15,250 nucleotides of DNA from Rickettsiales bacterium (GTDB lineage: Bacteria > Pseudomonadota > Alphaproteobacteria > TMED109). Positions 14,907-15,250 of this stretch are shown in pieces (positions within the stretch are counted from its first letter, which is position 1; each line of letters opens with the position of its first letter). A model generated the notes under the pieces. That model ran no database searches and was not told the DNA's origin. It worked only from the letters and a program-made list of their open reading frames with translations. Made by a program: the position numbers and the translations under genes. The stretch covers positions 1 to 15,250 of the forward strand of contig PBGQ01000049.1 in NCBI GenBank assembly GCA_002720125.1, read 5' to 3'.

Positions 14907-15250
14907 ATGTCAGATCGTTACAAATTAAGGTCTTATCTCCCCAAAGACAAACAATCTGTGCATCAAATGATAATAGAGGAATTTGGACATGACTATTTAG
15001 ACCGGTCGGTCTGGAAATTTCGAAAATCAAAACCCATAGAAAAACTTGGATTGATAGTTTCAGATACTTTTCACTTGCATCATGAAGAAATAGTAGCAAG
15101 CTTACAATATTGGCCAATAAAGATTGCTGAATATAAGTCACTTCTCTTGGGTCCTTTGGTAGTGAGAGATCACTTAAAAGGAAAAGGTATTGGTTCACTA
15201 TTAATAACCTCTTCTCTAAAGATGATCAAAAATAGTGGTTGGAATTTTTG
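14907..15250 (+). CDS. GNAT-family N-acetyltransferase, 3' end cut by window edge
   Basis: From ATG 14907 the frame is open to the window end, giving 114 residues. The core GNAT features are visible: strands with EEIVASLQYWPIKI (60-73), the strand-4 segment SLLLGPLVV (78-86), and the acetyl-CoA pyrophosphate-binding loop KGKGIGSLLI (91-100), which matches the Q/RxxGxG/A motif. The family transfers an acetyl group from acetyl-CoA to an amine on a small molecule or protein; the substrate cannot be inferred. About 40-60 residues of the fold are probably missing. No strong ribosome binding site precedes the ATG; AGG at 14883-14885 is about 20 bases upstream. It is divergent from uppP. Confidence 0.85.
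   Translation, partial: MSDRYKLRSYLPKDKQSVHQMIIEEFGHDYLDRSVWKFRKSKPIEKLGLIVSDTFHLHHEEIVASLQYWPIKIAEYKSLLLGPLVVRDHLKGKGIGSLLITSSLKMIKNSGWNF

Noticed and set aside
14905..15198. 97-codon minus-strand open frame over the acetyltransferase start
   Set aside because: The plus-strand frame encodes clear GNAT motifs, so the antisense frame is a shadow.

Overview
The window is AT-rich and looks like a piece of chromosome from a marine-type alphaproteobacterium. This is an inference. It rests on a 3-sulfolactate degradation operon of the kind known from Paracoccus and roseobacters, and on a complex I NDUFA9-like gene and uppP, which I recall as frequent chromosomal neighbours of glutamate synthase genes in that class. 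No rRNA, tRNA, CRISPR array, insertion sequence or phage gene was seen.

Left part (1-4977): a LacI-family regulator runs leftward off the window edge. It is divergent from a tight four-gene operon, suyA-suyB-comC-suyZ. ComC would interconvert sulfopyruvate and (R)-3-sulfolactate. SuyAB splits (R)-sulfolactate into pyruvate and sulfite. SuyZ is a membrane exporter of the putative sulfate exporter (PSE/YeiH) family. A LacI-type operator palindrome lies on the regulator's own probable promoter, and further inverted repeats lie in the 666-base divergent region. suyZ is broken in frame at a run of nine G, so as written the last quarter of the exporter is out of frame.

Middle part (5128-13681): a lone NDUFA9-like NAD(P)-binding protein is followed by a very large glutamate synthase large-subunit homologue (1839 residues, against about 1500 in the family). 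The next gene overlaps its 3' end by 26 bases and encodes a CysJ-type NADPH diflavin reductase. There is no GltD small subunit and no CysI hemoprotein in the window. The GltB homologue has altered FMN-site motifs, a shortened iron-sulfur cysteine motif, an insertion of about 100 residues before the FMN domain, and an extra C-terminal region of about 185 residues. The simplest reading is an unusual glutamate synthase-like enzyme that takes electrons from NADPH through a diflavin reductase instead of GltD. This is a hypothesis from gene order and sequence only, and it is the most interesting item in the window.

Right part (13744-15250): uppP on the minus strand (recycling of the cell-wall lipid carrier) and the first 114 codons of a GNAT acetyltransferase running off the right edge. 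Arginine codon choice differs sharply between the suy genes (mostly CGN) and the gltB-like, reductase and uppP genes (mostly AGA), which hints at different histories for the two blocks.
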